Source of the DNA: Nannocystis sp. RBIL2
GTDB taxonomy: Bacteria > Myxococcota_A > Polyangia > Nannocystales > Nannocystaceae
Length of the DNA stretch: 64,000 nt
Direction: 5' to 3'
Assembly (NCBI RefSeq): GCF_026626745.1
Contig: NZ_JAPNJW010000002.1
Location: forward strand, 1,574,151 to 1,638,150
Part shown: positions 7,221-15,214 of the stretch, in pieces
Layout of the letters: each line of letters opens with the position of its first letter
How positions within the stretch are numbered: the first letter of the stretch is position 1
Notes under the pieces: generated by a model
The model's input: only the letters and a program-made list of their open reading frames with translations
Database searches by the model: none
What the model was told of the DNA's origin: nothing
Translations under genes and position numbers: made by a program

Positions 7221-8564
7221 TCACTTGCCGACGTGCTTGCCGACGCCCTTGCCGACGCCCTGCGTCACGAGCATCGCGCACTCCGAGCCGACCACGTACA
7301 CCAGATCCTGGTCGAACTGGCCCGGGGTGACCGGCGTGGGCTCCTTGCCGAAGCCCTGGTTGTAGCCCGGCTTGCCCCAGCGCTTGCCATACCCCGGCTT
7401 GCCGATGGTCTGGTCCTTGCCGAAGCCCTGGCCGTAGTCCTTGCCGATGTGCTGGTCGACGTCCTTGCCGAAGCCCTGGTCGACGTCCTTGCCGAAGCCC
7501 TGGTCGACGTCCTTGCCGAAGCCCTGGTCGACGTCCTTGCCGAAGCCCTGGTCGACGTCCTTGCCGTAGCCCTGCTGGCCGTAGCCCTGCTGGTTACCCC
7601 AGCGCTTGGTGAAGCCCGGCTTGCCGATCGTCTGGTCGAGCTCTTGCAGGATCTCCTGCTCGAGATCCTGGTCGATGTTCTTGCCGACGTGCTTGCCGAT
7701 CGTCTGGTCGAGCTCCTGCTCGATGTCCTGCAGGAGGTCCTGCTCGAGGTCCTGGCCGATGTTCTGGTCGAGATCCTGCACGAGCTCCTGCACGAGCTCC
7801 TGCTCGACCGTCTTGCCGATGTTCTGCTCGAGGCCCTGCTCGAGCTGCTGCATGATGTCCTGCTCCAGGTCCTGCTCGAGCTTGCCGACGTTCTTGCCGA
7901 TGTTCTTGCCGATGTCCTTGCCGATGTCCTGCTCGAGGTCCTGCACCAGCTCCTGCTCGAGGTCCTCCTCGACCATCTTGCCGACGTCCTTGCCGATGTT
8001 CTGGTCGAGGTCCTGATCGAGCTCCTGCAGCAGCTCCTCCTCGACCTTGCCGACGTCCTTGCCGAAGCCCTGGCCCATGTCGCCCTTGCCGAAGCCCTGG
8101 CCCATGTCGCCCTTGCCGAAGCCTTGGCCCATGTCGCCCTTGCCGATGGTCTGGTCGAGGTCCTGGTCCACGTGTACCTTGGGAGGGAAGGGATGAGAAG
8201 GCCCGAAGCCCTGATCGACGTCCTTGCCGATGTTCTGATCGACATCCTGGCCGATGCCCTGGTTGCCGCCCCAGCGGTCACAGATCGCCACGCCGGCGTC
8301 GGAGCACGCGCTGCGGCAGCGGCCGGCGTCGCCGGAGTCCGCCGCCACGTCGCACGCGGCGAGGCACTCGTCGGCGTCGAGGATCGTGCACGAGCGGTTC
8401 TGCGTCAGCTGCTCCACCTCGGCCAGGCAGGTCTCGAGCTCGAGCAGTTCGTTCTGACCGTAGCCCTGCTGGCTACCTCCCCACCGAGCCTCGTCCGAGG
8501 CCGTCGCCGTGACAGGCATCGAGAACGCGAGCGCGGGGAACAATACAAGAATGGTACGCAACAT
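7221..8564 (-). CDS. Secreted Gly-Lys-Asp-Gln repeat protein, unrecognised
   Basis: The 447-aa product has a Sec signal peptide (MLRTILVLFPALAFSMPVTATA-S), a Cys-rich segment of about 60 residues with eight Cys, then about 330 residues of degenerate repeats. Two repeat flavours alternate: turn-like modules such as KDVDQGFG, KGDMGQGFG and [DN]QNIGK, and heptad-like stretches such as LEQDLEQDI and ELVQDLDQ that should form amphipathic helices. KDVDQGFG occurs four times in a row, encoded by an almost perfect 24-bp DNA repeat. I know no family with this architecture. AAGGAAA lies upstream of ATG 8564. The antisense strand also has a long open frame because of the repeat, but it lacks a start context and a signal peptide that fits. 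A structural, adhesive or matrix role is possible but unproven. Confidence 0.75.
   Translation of the reverse strand: MLRTILVLFPALAFSMPVTATASDEARWGGSQQGYGQNELLELETCLAEVEQLTQNRSCTILDADECLAACDVAADSGDAGRCRSACSDAGVAICDRWGGNQGIGQDVDQNIGKDVDQGFGPSHPFPPKVHVDQDLDQTIGKGDMGQGFGKGDMGQGFGKGDMGQGFGKDVGKVEEELLQELDQDLDQNIGKDVGKMVEEDLEQELVQDLEQDIGKDIGKNIGKNVGKLEQDLEQDIMQQLEQGLEQNIGKTVEQELVQELVQDLDQNIGQDLEQDLLQDIEQELDQTIGKHVGKNIDQDLEQEILQELDQTIGKPGFTKRWGNQQGYGQQGYGKDVDQGFGKDVDQGFGKDVDQGFGKDVDQGFGKDVDQHIGKDYGQGFGKDQTIGKPGYGKRWGKPGYNQGFGKEPTPVTPGQFDQDLVYVVGSECAMLVTQGVGKGVGKHVGK
7455..7570. repeat. 24-bp tandem repeat coding for KDVDQGFG
   Basis: Four to five near-identical 24-bp units (GACGTCCTTGCCGAAGCCCT plus GGTC on the plus strand) encode KDVDQGFG in the secreted repeat protein. 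Such a run is prone to unit gain and loss without changing frame. Confidence 0.75.
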
Positions 8565-10277
8565 GGGAGGGTTTCCTTTCTCTGTCTCGAAAGCAGCCGG
8601 CGGGTCAATCCCGCCTGAGCTCTTCCGGACGAACTATTGGTTGGTAGTCCCGGGTAGGCAAAGCTACGGTGTGGTGAAGCGCAAAGGATGACGGCGCCCT
8701 ATTCTGCGACACCCCCCTCTACGAGGCCTTCCAGCCGCGAATTTCAGGGAATTGCCGGGGCCCCGCGAGCCCGGCGGGGCGCGCGGAGAACCGCTCGAAC
8801 AGGCATTATTTCCGCCGCTGCGGCCGCCTCGCCCACTGCTATCAATGTCGTCCGCTTGCCGCGGCCGTCCGCCGCGCCGGAGTCGTCCGCGCCTGCGCGA
8901 TATCGAATGCCGCGAGGCGATCGCTCACGCGAATATGACAGTACATCACCGCCGCGTTCCATCTGACAGCGCACCGAACATTCTCACGACCGGGCAGCGG
9001 TATGGCGAATGGCTCACAAAAAGACGTCGCAGCGGCCCGCCCGCGGCCATCCCGACGCTCGCCGCTTCCAACCGCCGTGCGCCGCCCGTGTCCGCCAGCG
9101 TCCGCTGGTCGTCCGCGCTCCGCCGGCCCGTGCGACCGCCCGGACGCATCCCATCGGCAGCCACGCACGCCGCTCGCCGCCCGTGCCCGTCGTGCGCCCG
9201 GGCGGGCTCACGCCGTCCCGTCGTCTCGTCACGCCTCATGCCGCTCGCCGCCGTATTCGTCGTACGCCCGCGCGCGTCAGATTCTCATCGTCCGTCTTGT
9301 CGTGCCCTTCTGATGCCGCTCGCCGCCCGCATCCGTCGTGCGTCCGCGCGGCAGCCTCCCGTTGTCCGTCTTGTCAGTCGCCTCATGCCGCGCGCTCCTC
9401 GTGTCCGTCGTACGCCCGCGCGGCAGCCTCACGCTGGCCGTCCTGTCAGTCACCTCATGCGACGCGCCGCCCGTGCCCGTCGTACGCCCGCGCGGCGAGC
9501 TCTCAGGTTCCGCCTGATCGTCACGCCTCGCTGCGGCCCGCCTCGCGCGACCGTCGTCCGCCGTAAGCCTGTGGCTGCCCGTCCAGGGTCGTGCGCCCGT
9601 GAACCCCAGCCCATGCTCGCGTCACGCCGGCCGCCTCGTTGCCGCTCCCACCGGCCAGCCGCCAGGGAGGAGCGATGCGCGGCCCCCGACTTCGACGGCG
9701 CAGCCCGCCCGACCGCGCACCCGCGAGCGAACGCCCGCAAGCGCGACGGCGCCGGTCGTCCGACGTCGTCACGCCGAGCCGACGCGCTCGCAATCTCCGC
9801 GGCCACCGCCGCAACCTCGCCGCGCGCGACCGATGAGCCGCGTACCTCATCGGCATCCGCCAGCCCGCCTCCGCCCGGGTCCCGGCGCGAAGCACCGCAG
9901 ACACTCATCGCAGCGAAGACAGCGCGAAGAACATGTCCGACCAGACATATCCGTATGCACATGTCCGTTCGCACATTCCTCCGCCCTGAGCCGACAGAGC
10001 ACCCACGCCGATGACATCATGAACACACGATTTCCCTCACCGACGAAGCGGGCAATCGCCGAGGTCATGCGAGCCGGCCCTGTCGCGTATGCCGCAATGA
10101 ACGCGCAAGACGATAGCCGCTGGTTCCACGTGCCATCGACCCATCCACCGCCGATCGCCCGACCTCGCGCGAGACCCGGGCCGATCGTTCGGCCCGCGCC
10201 GGCCCGCGTGCTCTCGACCCCGATCCGCGCAGACGCGAGCACCGCTCACGAACGCGCCGGACCGACGAGCCCCTGCG
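8565..10277. other. Gene-poor stretch of about 1.7 kb with degenerate tandem repeats
   Basis: No open frame here has convincing codon use, a ribosome binding site or a recognisable product; the longest readings are Arg/Pro/Ala-rich on either strand. The middle part holds a degenerate tandem repeat (9188-9549). The left end (8565-8760) should contain the promoter of the Gly-Lys repeat protein. I cannot exclude a decayed gene or a non-coding RNA. Confidence 0.5.
9188..9549. repeat. Degenerate tandem repeat, period 70-76 bp, five copies
   Basis: The landmark CGTCGTRCGYCCG recurs at 9188, 9258, 9334, 9406 and 9478 (spacings 70, 76, 72, 72). Between landmarks the units share GCCTCATGCCGC and CCGTCTTGTCAGTC-like segments. 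No coding role is apparent. Confidence 0.7.
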
Positions 10278-12143
10278 CTAGCGCCCGCGACGCGAGCGTC
10301 GCGCTCGCACGAGCCACGGCAACGCCAGCAGCAGCCCTCCCGCGCCGCCCGGGTTCGCGCTGCGGCAGCCGCAGCCCTCCGCGCCCGGATCGTCCTGCGC
10401 GCCCGTCTCGCCGGCGGAGGACCCTCCGTCGCCGCCCTCGTCCGCGCCCGTCTCCGCGCCCGTCGCCGTCTCGTTCGGCGCAGTCGTCGGCGCCTCGCCG
10501 GAGCTCGTGCTCGGCTCGCCGGTGCTCGTGCCCGGCTCTCCGGTCGCGTCGGTGTCGGTCCCCGGATCGGGCTCGCCCGTGGTGCTGCCCTCCCCGTCGG
10601 TCTCCCCCGGCTCCGTCGCCTCCTCGACCTCGATCGCGTACAGCCAGCCGTACACGTCCTCGTCGGGCTGCCCGCCGATCGCGGTGCTGACGTATGCCCG
10701 CGTGCCGTCGACGGTGAATCGCGCCCGCGCGCTCGGCATTTGATAAGTCCCGTTCTCGATCGGGAACAGCACCTTCCACATCGGCGCCCCCGTCGCCGAA
10801 TCGTAGGCGTCCAGCTCGCCGTCCGGCGCGATGTCCATCCCGTCGATCAGGATCGTGCTCCCGTCGGGGCTCAGCGACGGCCCCAGCTTCGATCCCGTCT
10901 CCATGAAGATCTCCCAGCGCAGCGAGCCCTCCGCGTCGAGCGACGTCAAGTACGACCCGTCGTGCATCACGTATAGATTGCCGTCGGCGTCGAACTCGGG
11001 CATCGACACCACATTGCCCGGCTCCGGGAAATACGACCACACCCGCTCGCCGCCGCCGGGCTCGTACGCGTGCAGCCCCCAGCCCTCGGGGATCCCCCAG
11101 CTCGACAGATACACGCGACCGTCGGGCGCCACCGCGGCTTGCCCGCGGGGGGAGAACGAGCCCGACATCGATTTCACATAGGTAGCGAATCGTTGCTGAC
11201 CGTCGAGGCTGAAGCCGTACAAAAACGGCGGCGTCGGCATCCCATTATAGATATCGCCGAGCGTCGCCGCGAAGTACGCCTGGTCGATCGGCCCGTTCGC
11301 GCGCGACGGCCCGAACAGCAGCTCGTGCGAGCGCTCGTAATACGCGCCGCTCAGCGGCGGCTCGCCGACGTTGCTCCACACCAATTCTCCTGACGGCTTG
11401 AGCCGCTGCAGCCCGCCGCCCGGCGCAGTCACTGCCCAGTACACATCGCCCTCCGGCCCGATCGCCGGCCCTGACACGGTGTTGGCCCACGGCTCGTTGA
11501 GGATCCACTTCAACGTCCCGTCCGGCGCCAGCGCGTGCAGCTGCAGGTCCGGCCCGAGCGGCTCGATCCCCACGTAGCTCGACCCGTCGGCGCCGACCGC
11601 CACCGGCCCCTCGCTGCCGCTGCCGAACTCATGACCGGCCCGCCGCGGCCCGTCGTGGATCCACTTCAACAATCCGTCGTGGCCGAGCGCGTACACGAAC
11701 CCCAGCGCGTCGACCGCGATCACCGTCCCGTCGGGACCGATGCCGCTGCGGTGCTGGATGCCCATCCCGTCGACCTGGAACCGCCACGCCACCCGCCCGT
11801 CGGCCGGCGGCAGCGGCTCGATCGTCAGCGGCACCGCCGCGCTCGCGCCCTCGCTGGTGACCACCCGCAGCGTCGTGTCTCCGAGCGGCACGTCTCGCGT
11901 GACGTACGCGCTGATGGCCCCATCCTCCCAGCGCGCGGTCGCCACCGGCACGCCGCCGATCTCCACGCTCGCGCCCTCGACCAGTCCGGGCGCCTTGCCG
12001 AAGTCGGTGCCGAAGATCCGCACGCGCCCGTTGTGGGTCACGGTGGCCGACGAGAGCGATTGAATGGCCGGCGGCGCGGCCAGCACGGACGGCGCTATCG
12101 CAAGCACCGCGCACAGACTCGAGAATTGCAACACGAGACGCAT
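10278..12143 (-). CDS. MYXO-CTERM anchored beta-propeller protein with N-terminal IPT/TIG domain
   Basis: The 621-aa product has a Sec signal (ending PSVLAA), an immunoglobulin-like IPT/TIG domain at about residues 25-110 (VTHNGRVRIFGTDFG), and a repeated PQQ/WD-like propeller at about 115-510 with recurring DGTLKWI, SGELVW and EGSLRWE blades. A Thr/Glu/Gly-rich linker (TGEP repeats) leads to a C-terminal GCGC motif, a hydrophobic helix and an Arg-rich tail, the MYXO-CTERM sorting signal that marks myxobacterial outer-surface proteins. The start at 12143 gives the signal peptide at once; the longer reading to 12236 does not. Function: probably extracellular binding; no catalytic motif is seen. 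Confidence 0.85.
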   Translation of the reverse strand: MRLVLQFSSLCAVLAIAPSVLAAPPAIQSLSSATVTHNGRVRIFGTDFGKAPGLVEGASVEIGGVPVATARWEDGAISAYVTRDVPLGDTTLRVVTSEGASAAVPLTIEPLPPADGRVAWRFQVDGMGIQHRSGIGPDGTVIAVDALGFVYALGHDGLLKWIHDGPRRAGHEFGSGSEGPVAVGADGSSYVGIEPLGPDLQLHALAPDGTLKWILNEPWANTVSGPAIGPEGDVYWAVTAPGGGLQRLKPSGELVWSNVGEPPLSGAYYERSHELLFGPSRANGPIDQAYFAATLGDIYNGMPTPPFLYGFSLDGQQRFATYVKSMSGSFSPRGQAAVAPDGRVYLSSWGIPEGWGLHAYEPGGGERVWSYFPEPGNVVSMPEFDADGNLYVMHDGSYLTSLDAEGSLRWEIFMETGSKLGPSLSPDGSTILIDGMDIAPDGELDAYDSATGAPMWKVLFPIENGTYQMPSARARFTVDGTRAYVSTAIGGQPDEDVYGWLYAIEVEEATEPGETDGEGSTTGEPDPGTDTDATGEPGTSTGEPSTSSGEAPTTAPNETATGAETGADEGGDGGSSAGETGAQDDPGAEGCGCRSANPGGAGGLLLALPWLVRARRSRRGR

Positions 12144-12532
12144 CGAAAGAACCTCGGGAAATCGCGCGACCCTCAGGCTCGCGCTCGACCCCTCAGTCCC
12201 CGTCGCCTCGCCGCTGTTACAACCAATTCGCTGCACCCGACCCGCGCACCGGCCGCCGCGCGCAGCCTCACGGACGCCGTGCAGGCGCCGGACCTACAAC
12301 CTGCCGGCACACACCCGCACCGGACTTCGCGCTATCGCCATACCCGCCGGCATTTACGAGCCCCACCGACTGCTGCGATTCAAACACTCGTGCATCGACA
12401 CGGACGGTAACGACAAGACAGCTTTCCGCGAACACTCCGGCGCCCACGAGTACGACACATTCCCTTGCTCGATCGCCGACGCGGTGTCCGCCGTCGAGCG
12501 CGGAACGAACGCCTCGACCCCGCCCCCTCGAC
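12144..12532. other. Intergenic stretch, no gene seen
   Basis: About 390 bp upstream of the MYXO-CTERM gene and downstream of the zinc-ribbon/radical-SAM unit. It is less G+C-rich than the coding DNA and should contain the MYXO-CTERM gene promoter. I find no RNA gene or repeat. Confidence 0.4.
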
Positions 12533-12548
12533 CTGACCTTTCGGTCAG
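12533..12548 (-). terminator. Small hairpin overlapping a stop codon
   Basis: CTGACC-tttc-GGTCAG overlaps the TGA of the zinc-ribbon gene. It is a short stem at the right place for a terminator, without a T-run. Confidence 0.3.
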
Positions 12549-12745
12549 CCCTCCGCCTCGCCCGGCCGATCGTGCTCCCAGCGCACGATCGGCCGCCCGT
12601 GCAGCGGCAGGCGCGTCCCGCTGTTCCCGCACTGCGGGCAGCGCAGCACCTCGGGCATCGGCATCGGCGCGCACGCGCTGGCGCGGCCCACGGTCACCTG
12701 CACTTCGGGACAGCCGCAGCGCGGACACCCCGGCGCCTCGCTCAC
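12545..12745 (-). CDS. Small zinc-ribbon protein, coupled to radical-SAM gene
   Basis: The 66-aa product has two CxxC pairs (CPRCG near residue 7 and CPQCG near residue 40), the layout of a rubredoxin-like zinc ribbon. It starts with GTG at 12745 whose GTGA overlaps the TGA stop of the double radical-SAM gene, so it is almost surely translated by coupling. Between the pairs is a Pro/Met-rich segment (ACAPMPMPEV). It could be a metal-binding accessory or, less likely, a peptide substrate of the radical-SAM enzymes. I know no named family; the small size hides it from simple gene calling. Confidence 0.7.
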   Translation of the reverse strand: MSEAPGCPRCGCPEVQVTVGRASACAPMPMPEVLRCPQCGNSGTRLPLHGRPIVRWEHDRPGEAEG

Positions 12746-15168
12746 GGCGACCCCGCGCGCTTGCGCAGGCGCTCGCGCAGCTCGGCCGGCACCGACTCGT
12801 GGCGCCGCGGGTCGGACAGCGGGCGCACCAGGTCTTCCGGCGCGATCAGCCACGGCGGCTCGGGCACCTCGTCGAGCTCGTAGAACCCGCCGCAGAAGCA
12901 CGCGTGCGGGCACGACGCGCACACCGGCTTGCGGACCCGGCGCTCGGCCAGGTACTGCGCCAGGTTGACCGTCTCGTTGTTGACGAACGCCATGTGGCGC
13001 TCGAGCTTGCCGAGGTCGCCCTGCATCAGCGCCTCGTGGCCCGGCATGAAGCAGAACGGCAGGTTGATGATCTGCAGCTTCATCCGCGCCTGCCAGGCAT
13101 CGATCACCGCGCTCAGGGCCGCCGCCGCGCGGGCGGTGTCGGGGGCCAGCATCGCGGTCGCCCGCCCGAACGGCGTCAGGAATTGATAGTTCACCCAGCG
13201 CAGCCCGAGCGACCACGCCAGCGCAGTGATGTCCGCCAGCTGCTCCTCGTTGTGCTTCGTGATCGTCACGTTGAGGCCGAGCTCGACCCCGCGCGGGGCC
13301 AGGCGGACCGCGTTGCGCACCCCCGCCAGCGTCTGCTCGAAGGCCTCCGCGACCCCGACGTTCTGCGCGTGCGTGCGGGCGTCGGCCCCGTGCACGCTGA
13401 ACAGCAGCGACGACAAGCCCGAGTTGACCAGGCGGGCCGCGAACGCCTCGTACGCGCACAGCCGGCCGTTCGTCGTCACGTTGATAGCCCGGTAGCCGAG
13501 CGCACGCGCGTGGCGAATCAAGCCCAGCAAGTCGGGGTGCAGCGTCGGCTCGCCGCCGTCGATGTCGAGCAGCTCCACTCCTTGCTTGCGGTAGTGGACC
13601 AGCTGCTCGCGCAGGCGCTCGCCGTCGCCGTGCAGCTGCGTGCGCGTGCCGACCGCGCAGAAGCTGCAGTGGTTGTTGCACGCGTAGGTCGCGTTCATCA
13701 CCAGCTTGCGCGGCCCCTGCGACGCGCGCACCCGCTGCTCGAACGTCCAGCGGAACTTCTCCAGCAGCTCGGCCGGCACCGTCGCCCCGGTCGGCGCCCG
13801 CTGGAACCGCGGCCCCCAGTCGCCGTCCTCGGGCGGCGGCGCCAGCGGCAGCGACCGGGCCAGGCGCGTGCCCGGCAGCGGCGTCGCGAACTGCACCGCC
13901 GGCCACGCCTTGAACCTGTCCCACAGATCCAGCGCGAAGCTCAGCGTCTGGTTGACCTCCGCCGCCGACTCGCCCGGCTGGCCGATGATGTAGTGGATCA
14001 TCAGCGGCACGCCGGCCGCCGCCGCCGACTCCGCCGCGCGCACGATCGCCGCCAGGTCGAGCCGCTTGCCGACCACCTCGTCGACCACCCGCTGCACCCC
14101 GCTCTCGGCGCTGACGCTGAGCGTCGTGATCCGCCCGCGCATCGCCTGCAGGTGGCGCGGCTCGAGGTAGTCGGCGCGCAGCCCGTTGGGCAGCTCGAAG
14201 CGCAGGTCCAGCGCCTGGATGTCCCTTAGGACATGATCGAAGTGGGCCGGGTGGACGTTGATCAGCTCGTCGAGCACGAACACCCGCTCGGCCCCGTGCT
14301 CGCGCGCCAGCGCCGTCAACAGGCCCGTCAGGGACGTCCGCGAGTGTCGCCGCTGCGTCTTCGGCCGGCCCGCCGCCACGTCCGGGTTCGAGCTGCAGTG
14401 CGCGCACTGGAACGGGCACCCGCGGCTCGTCACCGCCGGCAGCGTGCGGCCGTCGATCGGGAACGCCCACCCGCCGCGGCCGAGCCCGCGGACCACCGAC
14501 GCGCGGAACTCGTGGTACGCCTCGAGGTCGACTTTGGACCATGCCGGAACGGGCAGGTCCTCGAGGACAGGTTGCTCCCCGCGGTGGAGTCCGCGCGGCG
14601 CCGAGCCCCCGGCCAAGTACGCCTGCAGCAGCGCCGGCACCGTCACCTCGGCCTCGAACTGCACGTACGCGTCCGCCTCCGGGTAGCTGGCGAGCAGCTG
14701 CGGCGCCGCCACGTAGTGCTGCCCCGACTGGTAGCAGTCGGCCAGCACGATCGGCACCGCCGCGCCGTGGCGCGCCCGCAGCCCGGCGAGGAGGTCGCCG
14801 AGGAGGTCGTCGCGCGCCGGCGGCCGGTGAAACGGCGTGACCGCCACCACGATCGCCGCCGTCGACGGCGGGCACGCGGCCAGAGTCGCCGCGACCGTCG
14901 CCCCCAGGTGCGCCCGCCCGTCGCTGCGCCAGTGCATGCCCGACGCCGCGTGACGCTCCTCGCCCGGCTCGTCGCCTCGCGGCGCCTCGTGCCTCGCCGG
15001 CAGCGCGTACGCGTCGACCAGGTCGCACTCGATCCCTCGCGCCTCGAGCACCGCTGCCAGCTGCACCGCCCCGAGGTCGACGAAGTACGGGTAATCGATG
15101 AAGTCCCGCGCCACCGACACGGGCGGATGGACGACGAGGACGCGGCCGGGGCGCACGGCCGGCGACAT
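12742..15168 (-). CDS. Tandem (double) radical-SAM protein
   Basis: The 808-aa product has an N-terminal segment like a B12-binding domain (GRVLVVHPPVSVARDF..., to about residue 200), a first radical-SAM domain with the [4Fe-4S] motif CPFQCAHC at 251-258, a second one with CNNHCSFC at 497-504, and a C-terminal Cys cluster (CASCPHACFC, near 750) that could bind an auxiliary cluster as in SPASM/twitch domains. Each radical-SAM domain has its own downstream elements (ESGVQR and DGGEPTLHPD). Two catalytic domains in one chain are unusual. The start at 15168 follows a TAA-like gap; the divergent neighbour at 15215 leaves only 46 bp, so both promoters overlap. Two 14-bp-unit arrays lie in the frame. 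The substrate is unknown. Confidence 0.85.
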   Translation of the reverse strand: MSPAVRPGRVLVVHPPVSVARDFIDYPYFVDLGAVQLAAVLEARGIECDLVDAYALPARHEAPRGDEPGEERHAASGMHWRSDGRAHLGATVAATLAACPPSTAAIVVAVTPFHRPPARDDLLGDLLAGLRARHGAAVPIVLADCYQSGQHYVAAPQLLASYPEADAYVQFEAEVTVPALLQAYLAGGSAPRGLHRGEQPVLEDLPVPAWSKVDLEAYHEFRASVVRGLGRGGWAFPIDGRTLPAVTSRGCPFQCAHCSSNPDVAAGRPKTQRRHSRTSLTGLLTALAREHGAERVFVLDELINVHPAHFDHVLRDIQALDLRFELPNGLRADYLEPRHLQAMRGRITTLSVSAESGVQRVVDEVVGKRLDLAAIVRAAESAAAAGVPLMIHYIIGQPGESAAEVNQTLSFALDLWDRFKAWPAVQFATPLPGTRLARSLPLAPPPEDGDWGPRFQRAPTGATVPAELLEKFRWTFEQRVRASQGPRKLVMNATYACNNHCSFCAVGTRTQLHGDGERLREQLVHYRKQGVELLDIDGGEPTLHPDLLGLIRHARALGYRAINVTTNGRLCAYEAFAARLVNSGLSSLLFSVHGADARTHAQNVGVAEAFEQTLAGVRNAVRLAPRGVELGLNVTITKHNEEQLADITALAWSLGLRWVNYQFLTPFGRATAMLAPDTARAAAALSAVIDAWQARMKLQIINLPFCFMPGHEALMQGDLGKLERHMAFVNNETVNLAQYLAERRVRKPVCASCPHACFCGGFYELDEVPEPPWLIAPEDLVRPLSDPRRHESVPAELRERLRKRAGSP
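14218..14245. repeat. 14-bp-unit repeat array, 2 units
   Basis: ATGTCC-CTTA-GGACAT (14219-14234), units at 14218 and 14232, inside the double radical-SAM gene. Confidence 0.6.
14540..14581. repeat. 14-bp-unit repeat array, 3 units
   Basis: Units at 14540 (CATGCCG), 14554 (CAGGTCC) and 14568 (CAGGTTG), inside the double radical-SAM gene; the last two form GTCC-TCGA-GGAC. Confidence 0.6.
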
Positions 15169-15214
15169 TAGCACGCTTGCGGCCTGCGCGGGGCCCCGGG
15201 TACATTGCCCGGGA

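Noticed and set aside
6969-8618. Plus-strand frame with LADVLADAL-type repeats
   Set aside because: Its repeats mirror the minus-strand KDVDQGFG units; the minus strand has the signal peptide, Cys-rich head and ribosome binding site.
8752-10014. A 420-codon Arg/Pro/Ala-rich plus-strand frame
   Set aside because: Composition is what any frame gives in such DNA; no start context, homology or periodic codon bias. Kept only as a repeat region.
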